Below are positions 13,543 to 14,389 of a DNA stretch of 14,389 bases, piece after piece. Position 1 is the first letter of the stretch; the number at the start of each line of letters is the position of its first letter. Source of the DNA: CAYLZO01 sp964387775 (GTDB lineage: Bacteria > Chloroflexota > Anaerolineae > JAAYZQ01). The translations under genes and the position numbers were made by a program. The notes under the pieces are model-generated. The model was not told where the DNA came from. It was given only the letters and a program-made list of their open reading frames with translations, and ran no database searches. The stretch is from assembly GCA_964387775.1 (NCBI GenBank), contig CAYLZO010000133.1, positions 1 through 14,389 of the forward strand, read 5' to 3'.

Positions 13543-13592
13543 CGGTTCCCCGCGCCAGGCGGGACGCGTGAGGAAAAAGTGAGGAAACGTGT

Positions 13593-14303
13593 ATGGGCTA
13601 TAAGCTTGTGGACCTAAGCCAGGAAATCTATAGTGGGGCGCCGGTGTGGCCCGGCCATCCCGAGACCAGGATCACAGTGGTGGCCACCCACGAGGAGACG
13701 GTCAAGTCGGGGCGCTTTACCGAGAACTATTCGTATACCGCCGAAAAGATCGAGATGAGCACCCACGGCACGACCCACGTCGACTCGATCAGCCACATCG
13801 ACCCCACCGAGGACGCGCCGTCCATCGACGAGATCCCGCTCGACTGGTTCTACACCGGCGGCATCTGCATCGACCTGTCGCACATCCCGCCCCGGACCGC
13901 TTACACGGTAGCCGACATCCAGGCCGCACTCGACAAATACGGCCTGGACATCCGCCAGGGCGACACGGTACTCCTCTACTCGGGCCATTACGTGCGGACC
14001 TACGGCACCGACGCCTGGCTGACCGACTATCCCGGCCTGAGCCGCGAGGCCGCCGAGTTCATCTATGGCGCCGGGGCGATCAACATCGGCCAGGACGCGC
14101 CCAGCCACGACCGGGCGGGCACGACGAGCTACCCCGCCCACCAGGTCTGCCGCGAGATGCAGACGCTCAACATCGAGAACCTGGGCGACCTGCGGCCGGT
14201 GGTGGGCAAGCGCTTCCAGTTCATCGGGCTGCCACTCAAGATCCGCAGGGGCAGCGGCTCGCCCATCCGCGCCGTGGCCGTGTTGGAAGACGACGAGAAT
14301 TAG
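13593..14303 (+). CDS. PF04199 cyclase / kynurenine-formamidase-like hydrolase
   Basis: A 236-residue metal-dependent hydrolase of the 'cyclase' family, which includes bacterial kynurenine formamidase (KynB) and isatin hydrolase; members open cyclic amides or cleave formamides. The metal motif is H58-x3-H62-x-D64-x3-H68 in MSTHGTTHVDSISHID. Supporting segments are VDLSQEIYSGAPVWPGHP at the N-terminus, GDTVLLYSGHY (123-133) and INIGQDAPSHD (163-173), where KynB-like proteins have a conserved D-x-P-S-x-D. Length is somewhat above KynB (~210). ATG 13593 has GAGGAAA 8 nt upstream; the 11-bp-spaced direct duplication GTGAGGAAA (13568 and 13579) makes two ribosome-like sites. An amide- or lactone-opening step after ring hydroxylation by the Mo enzyme would fit the neighbourhood. 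The substrate is inferred only. Confidence 0.88.
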   Translation: MGYKLVDLSQEIYSGAPVWPGHPETRITVVATHEETVKSGRFTENYSYTAEKIEMSTHGTTHVDSISHIDPTEDAPSIDEIPLDWFYTGGICIDLSHIPPRTAYTVADIQAALDKYGLDIRQGDTVLLYSGHYVRTYGTDAWLTDYPGLSREAAEFIYGAGAINIGQDAPSHDRAGTTSYPAHQVCREMQTLNIENLGDLRPVVGKRFQFIGLPLKIRRGSGSPIRAVAVLEDDEN

Positions 14304-14389
14304 GATCGGCGGATTCCCGCGAAAGACTGGTCCAATCGCCAAAGAGAAAAAGCGACACATCACACCAGATGCCCAAGCATCAGAACGGG

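Overview
The window looks like a GC-rich (by eye roughly 60-65%) bacterial chromosome fragment from a draft or metagenomic assembly: it contains a 10-N scaffold gap at 6565-6574 and an implausible gene junction near position 317. Short inverted-repeat elements with GTCATTCTGA ends, octamer repeat arrays and CCTCTCCC/GGGGTGAGGG repeats suggest a Chloroflexota-like (Anaerolineae-type) host. That assignment is an inference from general style; no marker gene is present.

Layout. (1) 1-628: an N-terminal piece of ATP-dependent PEP carboxykinase (minus) abuts a C-terminal piece of dihydroxy-acid dehydratase (plus); both are broken at about 305-325. (2) 622-1824: an inverted array of octamers, then a UlaG-like metallo-beta-lactamase-fold lactonase. 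(3) 1825-2209: repeat-rich spacer with a 129-bp element. (4) 5531 back to 2210, minus strand: FCD-type GntR regulator, LarA-family nickel-dependent racemase/epimerase, MFS transporter. (5) 5836-7126, plus: small cupin, a 3+3 heptamer inverted repeat, then two truncated SDR dehydrogenases separated by the N gap. (6) 7683-7149, minus: a BrnT/BrnA-type toxin-antitoxin pair. (7) 8805-7768, minus: zinc-dependent MDR alcohol/polyol dehydrogenase. (8) 9171-12849, plus: four-subunit molybdenum hydroxylase (FAD, 2Fe-2S, and a molybdopterin subunit split into two genes). (9) 12865-13087: nested repeat element. (10) 13102-14303, plus: VOC-fold protein and a PF04199 cyclase/amidohydrolase.

The clearest new signal is regulatory. 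Three promoters (gntR, cupin, molybdenum hydroxylase) each have a TTGACA -35 box, a good -10 box and, 11-13 nt downstream of the -10, the same 11-mer ATCGATWATCG in the same orientation relative to transcription. The site next to gntR lies on gntR's own promoter, so the simplest reading is an autoregulated GntR repressor controlling a catabolic regulon of which this window holds most or all.

Together the genes suggest inducible uptake and oxidation of an organic substrate. The transporter imports it. LarA would epimerise a 2-hydroxy acid. The SDRs and the MDR would oxidise alcohols, and the Mo enzyme would hydroxylate a heterocycle or aldehyde. The cyclase-type hydrolase and UlaG-like lactonase would open rings or amides/lactones, with cupin and VOC proteins in isomerase or dioxygenase-like roles. 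The substrate cannot be named from sequence. The Mo hydroxylase has the four-gene subunit plan of Eubacterium barkeri nicotinate dehydrogenase, but the rest of that nicotinate pathway is not visible here.
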